Part shown: positions 42,471 through 53,998 of the stretch, piece by piece
Numbering within the stretch: position 1 is the stretch's first letter
Layout: each line of letters starts with the position of its first letter
Source: Malus domestica
Taxonomy: Eukaryota; Streptophyta; Magnoliopsida; Rosales; Rosaceae
Length of the DNA stretch: 64,000 bases
Direction: 5' to 3'
NCBI RefSeq assembly: GCF_042453785.1
Contig: NC_091671.1
Coordinates: forward strand, 40,876,501-40,940,500
The notes under the pieces: model-generated
The model's input: only the letters and a program-made list of their open reading frames with translations
What the model was told of the DNA's origin: nothing
Databases searched by the model: none
Program-made: the position numbers and the translations under genes

Positions 42471-45400
42471 TTATGCCTTGGTAAAGATATCAGCAACTTG
42501 ATCTTCTGTCTTGCAGTAGACCACATCCACTTCCTTGTCTTCCACAGCACCTCTGATGTAGTGATGCTTCAGAGCAATATGCTTTGATTTACCATGACAG
42601 ACAGGATTCTTGCTCATGGCAATAGCTGACTTATTGTCACAAAGGATATGAGTTGCTGATTCTTGTTTCTCACCAAAATCTTGCATAATTCTTCTCAGCC
42701 ACACTGCTTGAGAAGTTGCAATTGAAGCCGACACATACTCAGCCTCTGCCGTTGATAGTGCAACTGATTTCTGTTTCTTAGATGCCCAAGAGAATACACC
42801 AGTCCCTAATGTAAAAGTATAGCCAGATGTGCTCTTCAAGTCATCCACACTACCTCCCCAGTCACTATCACAGAACCCATACAATTTTGGCTTAACATTC
42901 CTTTCATACATAATACCAAAGTCAAGTGTACCTTGTATGTATCTTAGGATTCTCTTTGCAGCTCCATAGTGAATGCAAGTAGGCTTGTGCATAAATCTGG
43001 ACAACAAGCTTGCAGCATACATAATATCAGGTCTAGTCACTGTCAAATACAACAAACTCCCAACTAGGCTTCTATACACAGATTCATCAGCATCACCACT
43101 ACCATCTTCTCTTTGAAACTTTTCATTCACAACTAGAGGTGTTGCAACAGGCTTGCAACTAACCATTTTGAACTTTTCTAGAAGTGTTTTTGCATATTTC
43201 TTTTGAGTAATAAAGATACCATCATTTGATTGAATAATACTAATTCCCAAAAAATAATGCAACATGCCTAGATCACTCATCTCATATTTCCTCATCATGT
43301 CATTCTTGAAATTCAAGATCATATTATGACTACTTCCAGTATAAACCAAATCATCAACATATAAGGAAACAATAAGGATATCTGAAATACCTTCTGTTTT
43401 GACATAGAGGGCAGGTTCATTCTCACTTCTTTGAAAACCTCTTTCATTGAAATATGAGTTGATCTCTCCATACCATGCTCTCGGAGCTTGTTTCAGGCCA
43501 TAAAGTGCCTTCTTAAGCTTATACACCTTGTGCTATTGTCCTTTAAGAACAAATCCTTGAGGTTGATCAACGAACACCTCTTCTTTTAGGACTCCATTTA
43601 GGAAAGCCAACTTGACATCAAGTTGGTGTAGAAACCACCCCTTTTGAGCAGCTACGGAAATAAGGCCTCTGATTGTTTCATGCCTAGCTACCGGTGCAAA
43701 TGTTTCTTGGAAATTAATCCCGGGTTTCTGAGAATAACCCTTTGCTACCAATCTAGCTTTGTTCCTTTGAACGGAACCATCTTGATTGAGCTTAGTCTTA
43801 TAAATCCACTTCACTCCAATGACGGAGTTGTCACAAAGTTTGTCCACTAGTTCCCATGTCTTGTTTTTCACAATGACATTAATCTCCTCTTGCATTGCAG
43901 CCTTCCATGTCTCTTCTTTCACTGCATCATCAAAGTTTTCTGGTTCTTCAACACAGAAATTGCAGCTTTCATAGACTTCATTTAAGCTCCTTAACCGAAC
44001 CGGTGTTGAACTTGGACTCGAAGGTGTAGGAGAGTGAACTTGAGGACTATTTTCAAGTGATAATTGTGGAATTTCTTCTTCATTTGGTTGATTTTCTTCT
44101 TCAATTCTGATTAGTGCAGATTCCTCTCGAATGGTTGCTTGATTCCAATCCTATGAAGATTTCTCACTAAAAAGAACATCTCTACAAACCAGAACTTTCT
44201 TCTTTTTTAAATTGTAGAGTCTGTACCCTTTTGTGTATGAAGCATAGCCTACGAAAATGCATCTTTCACTTGACTCATCAAGTTTTTGTCTTAGTTCTTT
44301 CGGAACATAAGCAAAGCAGATTGACCCAAACACTCTTAAATGATTCACGGAAGGCTTTCTTCCACTCCATGCCTCAAATGGTGTCTTATTTCCAATTGCC
44401 ATTGTTGGATGCCTATTCATCAAGTAGACCGCTGTATTAACTGCCTCACCCCACAAATATTGAGGTATTCCCTTGTCATGTAACATTGCTTTAGCCATTT
44501 CGACTATGGTTCTATTTTTTCTCTCAGCTACTCCATTTTGTTGTGGAGTGTAGCTGACTGTAAGTTGTCTTTCCAAGCCAATATCTTGACAAAACTTATC
44601 AAATTCTGTGGATGTATACTCTCCTCCTCTGTCACTTCTAAGAACTTTGATTAGATACCCAGATTGTCGCTCAACCATAGCTTGAAACTTCTTGAAGATT
44701 GAGAACACTTCTGATTTCTGTCTTAGAAAGTATACCCAAGTCATTCTAGAATAATCATCCACGAAGATTAGGAAATACTTGTTTCCCACTTGAGTAGAGG
44801 TCTTCATGGGTCCGCAAACATCTGTATGAATCAATTCCAATGGAACTTTTGCTCTCCAAGCTTTACCATGTGGAAATGAATCTCTATGATGCTTCCCAAG
44901 TGCACACCCTTCACAGATTTCTTCATTTTCTTAGATACTCGGCAACCCATGCACCATTTCTTTTTCTTGTAGCTTCTTGAGACTTTGAAAATTCAAGTGG
45001 CCAAGCCTTTTATGCCATAGCTTTGAATCTTCTTGCACTTCCATCTTGAATGCAGATTGAGTTGCATACTCAATTGTGAGAGGAAAACTTCTACTCTTCC
45101 TCATCTAAATCTTAGCCACGAGTTGTTGACGATTCCTCCTATCATATATCTTGCAAGTATTGTCTCCAAAATATAAGTAGTAGCCATGCTCAATGAGTTG
45201 TCCAAGACTTAGCAAATTTTGCTTCAAATCAGGAACTAACATGACATCCTTGACGAACATCTTTCCATTCTTCGTATGCACTGCAAAAGTACCTCTTCCC
45301 AATGTATCGACTAGTTGCCCATTTCCCATCTTCACTCGGGTTAGGTTTGTAGTGTCAACATTATGGAGAATGTTCTTATTTTCCGTCATATGATTGCTAC

Positions 45401-46487
45401 AGCCGCTGTCCACAAACCAAACTTTAGCTTCTTCTTGGACGGTTGTATCTTGACCAACATAAAACATATTGGTTTCTTCATCTTCTGCTTTGGTGTAGTG
45501 AGCTAGCTGATTATCTTTGTAAGTACAATCCCTTTGCATATGCCCGAATCTGCTACACTTGTGGCATTTCACTTTTCCTTTGAACCAACATTCCCCAGAA
45601 TGAGCTTTGTCACAAATTTTGCACTTCGAAACATACGAACTCTTCTCAACCTTTTTCTTCTCTTCAAAATTACCCTTTCCTTTCCACACTTTGTTTTTGC
45701 CTTTCCAATTCTTGTTGGAGTTGGCTTTGCTTTGACTTGAACTAGCTTGAGTTTTTGGATTCACTGTAAGTGTTTGGAAAGCATTTTCTACATCATTGTT
45801 GTCATGTCTAGATAGTTTCTGAGCAAAACCTTTGAGAGAACCAATCAATTCTTCAACACTCAAAGTTGACAAATCCTTAGTCTCCTCTATGATTGAAACT
45901 ATGTTGTCATACTTTCTTGGCAAGCTAATTAGTGACAAATCCTTAGTCTCCTCTATGATTGAAACTATGTTGTCATACTTTCTTGGCAAGCTAATTAGAT
46001 ACTTCTGAACTATTCTCTCATCAGACAAGATTTCACCATAGCTTTTCATTTGATTAATAATCTCAGACAATCTACTCAGGTAATCATCTAACAATTCATC
46101 ATCTTTCATTCTTATATACTCAAAATCTCTTCTCAAAGATTGGAGTTTGACAGCCTTTACCTTAGTAGAGCCTCTGTAGACTTTCTCCAGCACATCCCAA
46201 GCTGATTTGGCACTTGTCTCATTTGAGATTCTCGGAAAAATTTCATCTGAGATAGCATTTTGGATGACCCCAAGAGCTTTTGCATCTTTCTTGATGTTTT
46301 CCTTCAGCTCCCTTGTTTGAGTCTCTGTCAAAACCACAATACTTTGAGGTACAACATAGCCATCTTCAATCAAGCTCCACAAATCATGAGATACAAAAAT
46401 TGTTCTCAACTTTGTCCTCCAGAAGTCGTAGTTCACTCCACTGAAGATAGGAGTTCGAATCTCACCACTGCTACTTGAACCAGCCAT
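42471..46487 (-). pseudogene. Copia gag-pol remnant
   Basis: Fossil polyprotein region. From the 5' side: gag of the UBN2 type near 46.5-45.6 kb with a CCHC zinc knuckle; protease near 45.4 kb; integrase core near 45.0-44.2 kb; reverse transcriptase near 43.9-43.0 kb with YVDD; RNase H near 42.9-42.5 kb with STAEAEYVSAS. It would have encoded the particle and replication proteins of the element. It is broken and not functional as it stands. Confidence 0.93.
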
Positions 46488-46588
46488 GAATTTGAAAAAT
46501 TTTGATTCTAGGGTTTCACTTAGAATTTTCCCCCTTTTTGAGAATCAAAAAAACTCCCCACTCTTTGATTAGATTGGCTCTGATACCA

Positions 46589-46922
46589 TGTTGGTATTTA
46601 GACAATCTTTCATCATTAATAAAACTTGAATAAAATGATAAAGATTGAAAATCAAAGAAACAGAGTGCAGAGAGCTTTGGAAACAGAGGGCTGATGCCTT
46701 TTCTTAAAACAGAGATCTTATCTTTTCATTCAGATATTTCTGATATATATGGCTCAATACATAAGCCGACTGAAGTAATTGGGTCGACTGATAAAGAGAA
46801 TGGGTCGACTGATAAAGGCAACAGTCAGCCCTTTTACACAGAATCAGTTTCAGTCAGCCCTTTTATACAGAATCAGTTTCAGTCAAGCAGAATCAGTTTA
46901 AGTGAAGCATTAACTTTTAACA
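46589..46922 (-). repeat. Copia 5' LTR
   Basis: 334 bp, about 97% identical to the 3' LTR, flanked on its outer side by the target duplication GTTGT. The tRNA-Met-type primer-binding site lies at about 46574-46587 just inside it. Confidence 0.96.
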
Positions 46923-46927
46923 GTTGT

Positions 46928-47672
46928 GCAAATTGTCCAGTATATTATATAATATGTTTATAAGAATAAAAGTCACAAAAAATTTAGAATGGGAAGAAAA
47001 GTTTAACATGTCGATTCTCCCTTTGTATACCACATAGTCGTCTCTCATCAGTAACATATACGTTTTCTAGTTTGGTGCTTCTTGTTCCTCTGAATGGAGG
47101 AGAAAACTTTGGACTTTGACATTTTGTTACCTCAAATCTTATTTTCTCGTTGGCATGAGCTCAAATTTCATATTAAAATTCAGATATATTTTGGCCGGAG
47201 ACTTGTATATGAATTTTAAGTCTCCACTGCATTGGAGAGATTTTGACTCAAATATACTACTTCATTCCATATTTTTCGGTGCGTTGGAGATGACCTTGTA
47301 GGTATCTTTAACAAATTAATTGCGGAAGGTCGTTCAAACTTGGAACCTCCTCCAAAACTAGGAAACAATAATGGAGAAATAATTGACTGCGAACGAGTAA
47401 CATAAAATCAAGTGATACGTACAGCTGAAGTACATGAAATCGGAACCAGTTACAACACCAAATACGCAAATGATAATGATGTGCACGAACTATGATAATG
47501 TACAACAGAAATTGTATCTTGTCAATGCCCAACAAATTGTTGATGCATGCTAAAACTGGAGCAGGTATGGAAGGAAATGGATTCAGTTGGAAACCATGAT
47601 GCCTCCTTCGCCATTTCGTCATCCTTAAGGCTGAGTATCATGGATCTTCGTCAAGTAACCCAAGATTCACTG
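46928..47672. other. intergenic, 3' flank of the PPR gene
   Basis: No gene is seen. Sequence beyond the Copia target duplication resumes AT-rich DNA, and the last few hundred bases before 47673 are probably the 3' UTR of the PPR gene. Confidence 0.5.
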
Positions 47673-49577
47673 TTAACCATTTTCAATAGGATCTCTTCTC
47701 TTTACCCTTTTCTTCATCATCTCAGCCCACCTTGCAAAGACATTGGAGACTTCAAATTTACCAGAAAACTTCATCTTCTGCGCCAACTCCTCAAGAATAT
47801 CAGGTTTTCCAGCTCTGGAGAAATCGGCTGCAAACTTATTTAAATCAAGCTGGGGAGGTTTCATTCCTTTCTCAACCATTTCCTCTAGATATTTACAGGC
47901 CTCTCCTGATCTTCCCTGACTTATAAGACCTCCAATGAGAACAGTATATGAGTTGTCATCAGGGCAAAACCCCTTCTGAATCATCTCATCCCATACTGCA
48001 CAACCCATATCATAATTTCTAGTCTGAAAATAAGACTTCATGATCATGTTAAAAGTGTGTATTGATGGCTCAACGCCATTTTGAATCATCTTCTTGTATA
48101 TCCGCACTGCATCATCCGGCATTCGCTGCTGCGTCGTCATCACTTTAATCAAGGCATTGTATGTCCGCCCATCAGGAGTGCAACCGGTTTCCTTCATCTC
48201 CTTCAACAATTCATAAACTGTTTCCATCTTCTTCTGATTTCCAAACCCTGTGATTAAGCACGTGTAAACCGCAACATCTGGCTGGCACCCAGATTCTCGC
48301 ATTTCATAAAAAGAGTCAACTGCTTCTTTCATCTTTTTTTGCTTGCAGAAATCTTGAATCAGAATACTATAGCTTCTAACGTTGGGAGATGGGCCCTTGG
48401 CTTTCATGACCTCAAACAACTTGATAGCATCAGACCTCTTGTGACCCCTCAACAACCCTCCGAGCATTGTATTATACGCAACAATATCAGGCTTAAATCC
48501 CTTGTCAACCATCTCATTCCACACCCTCCCTGCTTCCATTAAATTCTTTGAGCTACACCACCCGTTTAGCAGTACGGTATAAGTTTGTAAATTTGGTGTA
48601 AACCTCCCCTTCAACTTCTCGAAAAGCAATTGCATTTCTTTTCCCAGCTTTGCCCTTCCAAGAGTATCAAGCAAGCAATTAATAGTATCGATGCCAACTT
48701 TGAACTTGTAGGACTTCATCAGTTCAAAAATGCCAACAGCTTTCTTCCTCTCCTTGGCAGCAGCAAAAGCTTTAAAAGCAATCACAAATGTTTTCATTGT
48801 CAAAAGCTCCTTCACTCCCATTTCTTCGAGCAGCGACACCATGGTCTCAAACTGCCTGGTCTTTCCTAAAATGCCCATCATCGAATTGTAAGTCCTAGAA
48901 TCATGCGAAAACCCTGGCTTCTGCCCAGCCCAACAGAAAAACCGAAAGGCGGGTTTTCTAGCGTGCTGGAAGCGTTTCAACACCGCCACAACCAAATCAT
49001 GGGACAACTGAATCCCGCATTCATCAAGAACCGCTTCCATATTCCGATCTAAGGCAAACAATTCGTCGATCACCTTGCATACCCTGTCGACCTCTTCCGG
49101 GTCTGCACTAGAACTAACATGAACACTCCCCCTCCTATCCTCGTCCTCACTATCAGTTTCAGCACCCGAATCCGAACCACCAGCGGTGGCACTAGAAAAC
49201 CCCCTAAGACCACATTCAATGCCAACCATTGAAGTTGTAAAATTGGGGATTGTAATGGATGTAGTTAGCAATTTTTCTTGTAGAATAAAGAGTGAAGTGG
49301 GGTGTGGCAAAAGAAATGGAATTTGACAATGAGAATGATAGAGATAACGACGAGGAGAAGAATGAAGCAAACCAGACAGGGGCAGAGAGCAACCACTAGG
49401 AAGGCATACTTGCTCTCGGCGGCGGTGCCGTCTTTCTCGTCCCTGATAGAAAGAGCATAGCTCGGCGGTGAAGCGGCGGCGTAGGTGGACATCTGAGAGT
49501 GGTGTTCTTGGGTGCGGTTGAGAGTAGAGTAGGTGGCTTTGGGCGGATGAGGAGGATCTTCTTAGAAAGAGAGTCAT
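47673..49577 (-). CDS. mitochondrial pentatricopeptide repeat protein (At3g62470-like)
   Basis: A single exon of 634 aa. PPR proteins bind specific organelle RNAs and help process, edit or translate them. Seen: a start rich in Arg and Ser (MTLFLRRSSSSAQSH) as in mitochondrial presequences, RGFSSAT at about residue 124 (a typical presequence-end context), an acidic patch (SGAETDSEDEDRRG), then about eleven P-type 35-residue repeats from residue ~225 to ~590. Examples are TYNSMMGILGKTRQFETM, AYNTMLGGLLRGHKRSDAI and SYSILIQDFCKQKKMKEA. There is no DYW or E tail, so it is a P-class protein. The ATG at 49577 is the first in frame. An internal ATG at 49232 (MVGIECGLRGFSS) is an alternative start that would omit residues 1-115. 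Those residues are unusual and overlap another coding-like frame. Confidence 0.92.
   Translation of the reverse strand: MTLFLRRSSSSAQSHLLYSQPHPRTPLSDVHLRRRFTAELCSFYQGRERRHRRREQVCLPSGCSLPLSGLLHSSPRRYLYHSHCQIPFLLPHPTSLFILQEKLLTTSITIPNFTTSMVGIECGLRGFSSATAGGSDSGAETDSEDEDRRGSVHVSSSADPEEVDRVCKVIDELFALDRNMEAVLDECGIQLSHDLVVAVLKRFQHARKPAFRFFCWAGQKPGFSHDSRTYNSMMGILGKTRQFETMVSLLEEMGVKELLTMKTFVIAFKAFAAAKERKKAVGIFELMKSYKFKVGIDTINCLLDTLGRAKLGKEMQLLFEKLKGRFTPNLQTYTVLLNGWCSSKNLMEAGRVWNEMVDKGFKPDIVAYNTMLGGLLRGHKRSDAIKLFEVMKAKGPSPNVRSYSILIQDFCKQKKMKEAVDSFYEMRESGCQPDVAVYTCLITGFGNQKKMETVYELLKEMKETGCTPDGRTYNALIKVMTTQQRMPDDAVRIYKKMIQNGVEPSIHTFNMIMKSYFQTRNYDMGCAVWDEMIQKGFCPDDNSYTVLIGGLISQGRSGEACKYLEEMVEKGMKPPQLDLNKFAADFSRAGKPDILEELAQKMKFSGKFEVSNVFARWAEMMKKRVKRRDPIENG
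49265..49492 (-). other. overlapping small ORF with one membrane segment
   Basis: A 75-codon frame inside the 5' part of the PPR coding sequence, in a different frame. It starts MSTYAAASPPSYALSIRDEK, continues AAESKYAFLVVALCP, then has a hydrophobic segment FILLLVVISIILIV. Third codon positions are strongly C/T-rich, as in real plant genes, while the PPR frame here gives an Arg/His-rich stretch with no PPR feature. It could be an upstream ORF on the PPR transcript, part of an alternative first exon, or chance. I recognise no family. Confidence 0.35.
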
Positions 49578-50387
49578 TGGGTAGCCATGAACGGACCTTC
49601 TAGTAGTTTCTGGTCGATCGAGATTTCAGCAATCGAGAATCGAGATTCAAAGATGGGTGAAGAAAGAGGAAGGAGATGCAGAGTTTGTAGTTGCAGCAGG
49701 CCAGTATCAAACGGCTGAACCTAACTGAGCGCAATGGCCAACCACTGGTTGGTATATTGGGCCTGGCCCAATTTTACTTTTCGTTATTGTTATCCCTTAC
49801 TTTATTCCAACTTTCAATTTGCAACTTGTGCAAATTAAGAATATTATCTGCACTAAGAGGGTGAATGAGTAGCTTACAACGAGTTATTAATAATGTGATT
49901 GAAGTCTTGATTGATGAATAAGAGAAAAATCAAGCATTCATAACTATTGATATACTTTGACGCTATGGCAATTAGATTAGACAACATACTTGTAATTGAC
50001 CATTCGATCAATTTCATGTGCGTCTCTTCATTATTTGTTGATTTTGTTTGGAGATGAGAAATGTGATTTTGTTCAAGAAAATTACTACATTTTGGAGGGG
50101 CTTTCATGTGCCTCTCTTCATTATTTTAGTTGTTTTCCATGTATGTGTGTTTCTATGGCTGTTTTAGAAGTAGATTTACCATATTTTGAAAAATGTAAGC
50201 CAAGCTAGAGTTATTCTATCTTATATGACTCAATTAGAAAATCTATTGTATGTAATTGTGTCTTATTGGAGTTCTGCATTTGTTTTTTTATTGCCAGCCA
50301 ATCGATGCTCAAGTTAACTTACCTTGATTTGGTTTATGCTCTATGTGGAACTGAATTTGAGTCTGCTGGACTGCAGTGACAAAGGCG
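49578..50387. other. intergenic, promoter side of the PPR gene
   Basis: No exon is recognised. The MSH6 first exon (PCNA-binding and Tudor region) would be expected somewhere here upstream of the first recognisable MSH6 exon. I do not find it, so that part of the pseudogene is lost. Confidence 0.5.
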
Positions 50388-52438
50388 ACTAATGGGATGG
50401 ATATTGTTTTATCTGGTGATGCCTCAGCAAGGTTTAGCTTGCGTGAAGCTGAGAAGTTGCACTTCCTCGGGGAGTAAGTTTCTTGTACTTATTCCTAATG
50501 GTGTTTTTAGGTCCATCCTACTGTACGCCTAACTATTTTGCAGTTGTGAATTGGGGATTGTTATGTCAAAATGCAATCCGTTATTTTCCATTTTTAGTTA
50601 CTGTTAATTTTGACTTTGAAGCTTGTTGTATGGCTACAGGCATCGTATAATTCTATACTGACAGCATTTGTTACTGTATTTCTGTTTTGTGTATGACAGG
50701 GATGAAAAGATAAAATTTTAGTCCATTAATGTTTGCATGTAGATGCCCAATTTCATACATGTTTTGCTCAACTGCTCTGGTATGGAAACAGACAGCGCAC
50801 GGATGCCAAAAGAAGATGACTTGGAGATGCAAATTATGATCCAAGAACTCTGTATTTACCTCCCGCATTCTTAAAGAGTTATCAGGTGGCCAGGTAATTG
50901 CTTCTAGATAGATTAGTAGCCTAAAGGGTTTTGAGGCATTAACGATTATGAACACTCTTAATTTAGTGAGATGTTAATATTTCAGAGACAATGGTGGGAT
51001 TTTAAGTCAAAGCACATGGACAAAGTTCTCTTTTTCAAGGTATGCTCGTCCTTACCAGTAGCTAAGTAATGGCAAATTATGCTACACAAATTCAGGGTCA
51101 TTATTGCTGGCAAATGAGGAACATCTCATTTTTGTTTGAGCAGATGGGCTAGTTTTATGAACTTTTTGAAATGGATGCACATATTGCAGCAAAAGAACTT
51201 GGTCTGCAGTATATGAAGATAATATATCTTGAAATTTTGTCTTGGTGTTGGCTGTTGTGGGTGAGCAGATAACATTTTCTTTCATTTCACATTTTATCTC
51301 GATTGTTCTGAGATTTGTTTTGTTAGGATTGCTTTGGATGCACCCATTGTGCTTCCTATTTGTTTTTCTTTAGTTAGTGATTTGTCGTTGCCTAATATTA
51401 GGGTGAACAACCCCATTGTGGATTTCCGGAGAAGAACTTCTCAATGAATGTGTAGAAACTTGCTAGGAAGGTTGGTTTTACTCTTGTCACTTTATTTGGA
51501 GATATCTTTCTTACTCTTTTTCGTTGAAGTTCAGCATCTATGTGAAGCCTCTTTCACACTATGGAGGGAGATTTATTTAAGCTGCCTTGACTGGCAGGGG
51601 TATCGAGTTCTGGTTGTGGAGCAGAAACACCTGAACAGATGGATCTTCGTCGTAAAGAGGATGGCTCTAGAGATAAGGTATGCTCATCTTTTACTTGTGG
51701 GTATATATCCTTGAATATTTGTCATCTGATTAATTTGATATTCTATATTATAATTCTTAGCACTGCATGTTGTAATTTGATACCCGGATTGAAGCTATTA
51801 ATGAAAAAATGGTATTAACTTCTGAATTTACCTTGGTGTATAGGTTATGAAACGTGAAATATGTGCAGTGGTTACAAAAGGAACACTAACTGAGGGAGAG
51901 ATGGTGTCAGCAAACCCTGATGCTTCTTATCTAATGGCAATGACTGAAAATTCTCAGAATTTGGCAAACCAAACTGCAGAGCGCCCTTTTGGGGTGTGTG
52001 TAGTTGATGTTGCTCCCAGCCAGGTCATTCTTGGGCAGGTATGAGTCTAGTCGAACATCATTTTCATCTTGTTCTCTTAGTTTTCATGTAAAAGGTCTGA
52101 TAGTGTGATCTTCTGGTGCCTGCTGGACTTTGTGGCTGTCTGCATTTCCCTTATTTTTTAGATATTTGAGCATATATATAATCATTGGGGCAAATTGTGA
52201 CTATGTTATTCCTAATTACCATTTCATAAGAGGCTGATGAAGATGTATCATAAGGTCGTTTTGGTGAATTGCTTGTTACATATGGATCTGTTTTTTACTA
52301 GTATTGCTTTCCCAATACCAGTTTGGAGATGATCTAGAGTGCAGTGCCTTGTCTTGTCTCCTGTCTGAGCTGAGGCCTTATCTGCACTTTCTCTGTTTCA
52401 GGACTAAGTAGTTTTGCAGCTTTTACAAGAAGTCCTCT

Positions 52439-52649
52439 GGTGAATGAGTTAGTCCCACTATCGGAATTCTGGGATGTTGAGAGAACTGTTCTAAGCAAGC
52501 CATGTAAAGCTATCGGAATTAGTTAGAACATGGCTTGCAAGACCTCATTCCGATAGTGGGACTAACGCACAAGCAACTCTTCAGGGTGAATGAGTTAGTC
52601 CCACTATCGGAATTTCTAGGCTTCTGGACATGGAGCGGTTGCTTGTGCG
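52439..52649. repeat. foldback rearrangement scar inside the MSH6 pseudogene
   Basis: A 30-bp direct repeat (52439-52468 and 52585-52614) brackets inverted copies. 52547-52566 is the exact reverse complement of 20 bp of each direct copy (GTTAGTCCCACTATCGGAAT). 52566-52577 is the inverse of 52638-52649. An inner stem pairs 52495-52505 with 52528-52538. Copy 1 keeps normal MSH6 context (NELVPLSEFWD); copy 2 jumps straight to the DMERLL region, so intervening MSH6 sequence is gone. Confidence 0.9.
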
Positions 52650-53969
52650 TGTCTGCTCTAGTAGGTAAAGCTAGGAATAACAGTTGATTTTATGCTTATG
52701 GAGAACTTACTGATGTATCCAAAGATTGATTTACAGTAACTGAATGTGACTGGATGCAGTAATGCTTGCGGAAGGACTGCTAATAAAGTGGTTTTATATG
52801 AGGATGCTGCAAAAAAAAAAGCTTCAGGAATTTATTTCAGCTTTACGTGGTTGTGAACTCATGGCTCAAATCAAACATGCTGTTCTCTTAGAGTTATCTT
52901 GGAAAATGTTGAATCTGCACAACTGCATCATCTGCTAACACTGGGTATTGTTTTCTTTTTGCATTTATATATGTATTATTTTAAAAGATATAGGTTGCTT
53001 TTTGCGTTTATATTTGTATTATTTCAAAAGATATTGTTTCCCATCTTATATCTTGCCATAAGAAGATTTTCGTGCCTTAAAGATTGTTTTTGGTATGCAT
53101 GTGCATCTTTCATTGTTAAAGAAATCTTGGCATCTTATTGTTCATTGTTTTACAGGTAAAGGTCTTCCTGATGTTAACTCGGTTCTAAAACATTTCAAGG
53201 ATGCCTTTGATTGGGTAGAAGCCAATAATTCAGGTCATATAATACCTCATGAAGGAGTCGATATTGAGTACGACTCTGCTTGTGAAAAAGTAAAGGAGAT
53301 AGAGTCTCATTTAGCAAAACACCTCCAAGAAGAGAAAGTTACTTGGAGATAAATTGGTAAGAACTTCTATGGAAGACAAATTGGCATTTTGATTTCCCAG
53401 TAGTACACTTTTAAGTAGAAACTTTACAATCTCACGTAACTTTGGCCTTCTGTTGTCTGTTGCAGATCACTTATGTCACAGTTGGAAAAGATTCTTACCT
53501 ATTGGAAATGCCGGAAAGTCTGTGCAGCAATATTCCTTCGGATTATGAGTTACATTTGCCTAAAAAGGTAATTAGAAAATCTTTGGAATGGTAAATTAAG
53601 TAGCTTTAATGGCTTTATATTAATACGAACATGCCTTCCTTGTGTTCAAACATGCAGGGTTTGTCGAAGTACTGGACACCAGATATCAAGAAGTCATTGA
53701 CAGAGCTCTCACTAGCTGAACTGATTAGGAGTCCTCGCTAAAAAGCATTTTGCAGAGGTTCATTGGACGTTGGCGAGCATTGTCTTAAATGGAGACAATT
53801 GGTCTCTGTGATTGCAGGTATGCAATCTTTTTCCCTCTGCATTGGCTGGTTTCTTCTGATATATGTTAGTCAAACTTCGGTGGATTGACTGGAGTCTGGA
53901 GCATATTTTTTCATTCGCATTTTCTTTTAGTAAGTGCATTCTGCTATGCTGTGCAATATAAGAGAACTT

Positions 53970-53998
53970 ACACACACACACACACACACACACACACT
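53970..53998. repeat. (CA)n microsatellite
   Basis: About 14 CA units in an intron of the MSH6 pseudogene. Confidence 0.95.

Larger units (their letters stand above)
42073..46922 (-). mobile_element. Copia LTR retrotransposon, near full length, broken
   Basis: A fossil of the Ty1/Copia superfamily, 4850 bp, on the minus strand. LTRs are at 42073-42404 and 46589-46922, both TGTTGG...AACA, with a perfect target duplication GTTGT (42068-42072 and 46923-46927). The primer-binding site next to the right (5') LTR is complementary to initiator-tRNA-Met (TGGTATCAGAGCC on the minus strand). Parts in order: gag with a zinc knuckle (CHKCSRFGHMQRDC), protease (VDSGCSNHM), integrase, reverse transcriptase (YVDD) and RNase H, the Copia order. 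The coding region is broken in about four places. The gag part carries an in-frame 66-bp tandem duplication. The two LTRs differ at about 10 of 332 positions, roughly 3%. That suggests about one to three million years depending on the rate assumed. Confidence 0.97.

Noticed and set aside
46694-46963. Open frame in the right LTR as a gene
   Set aside because: It lies inside the Copia LTR, and its sequence is mirrored in the other LTR without an equivalent frame.
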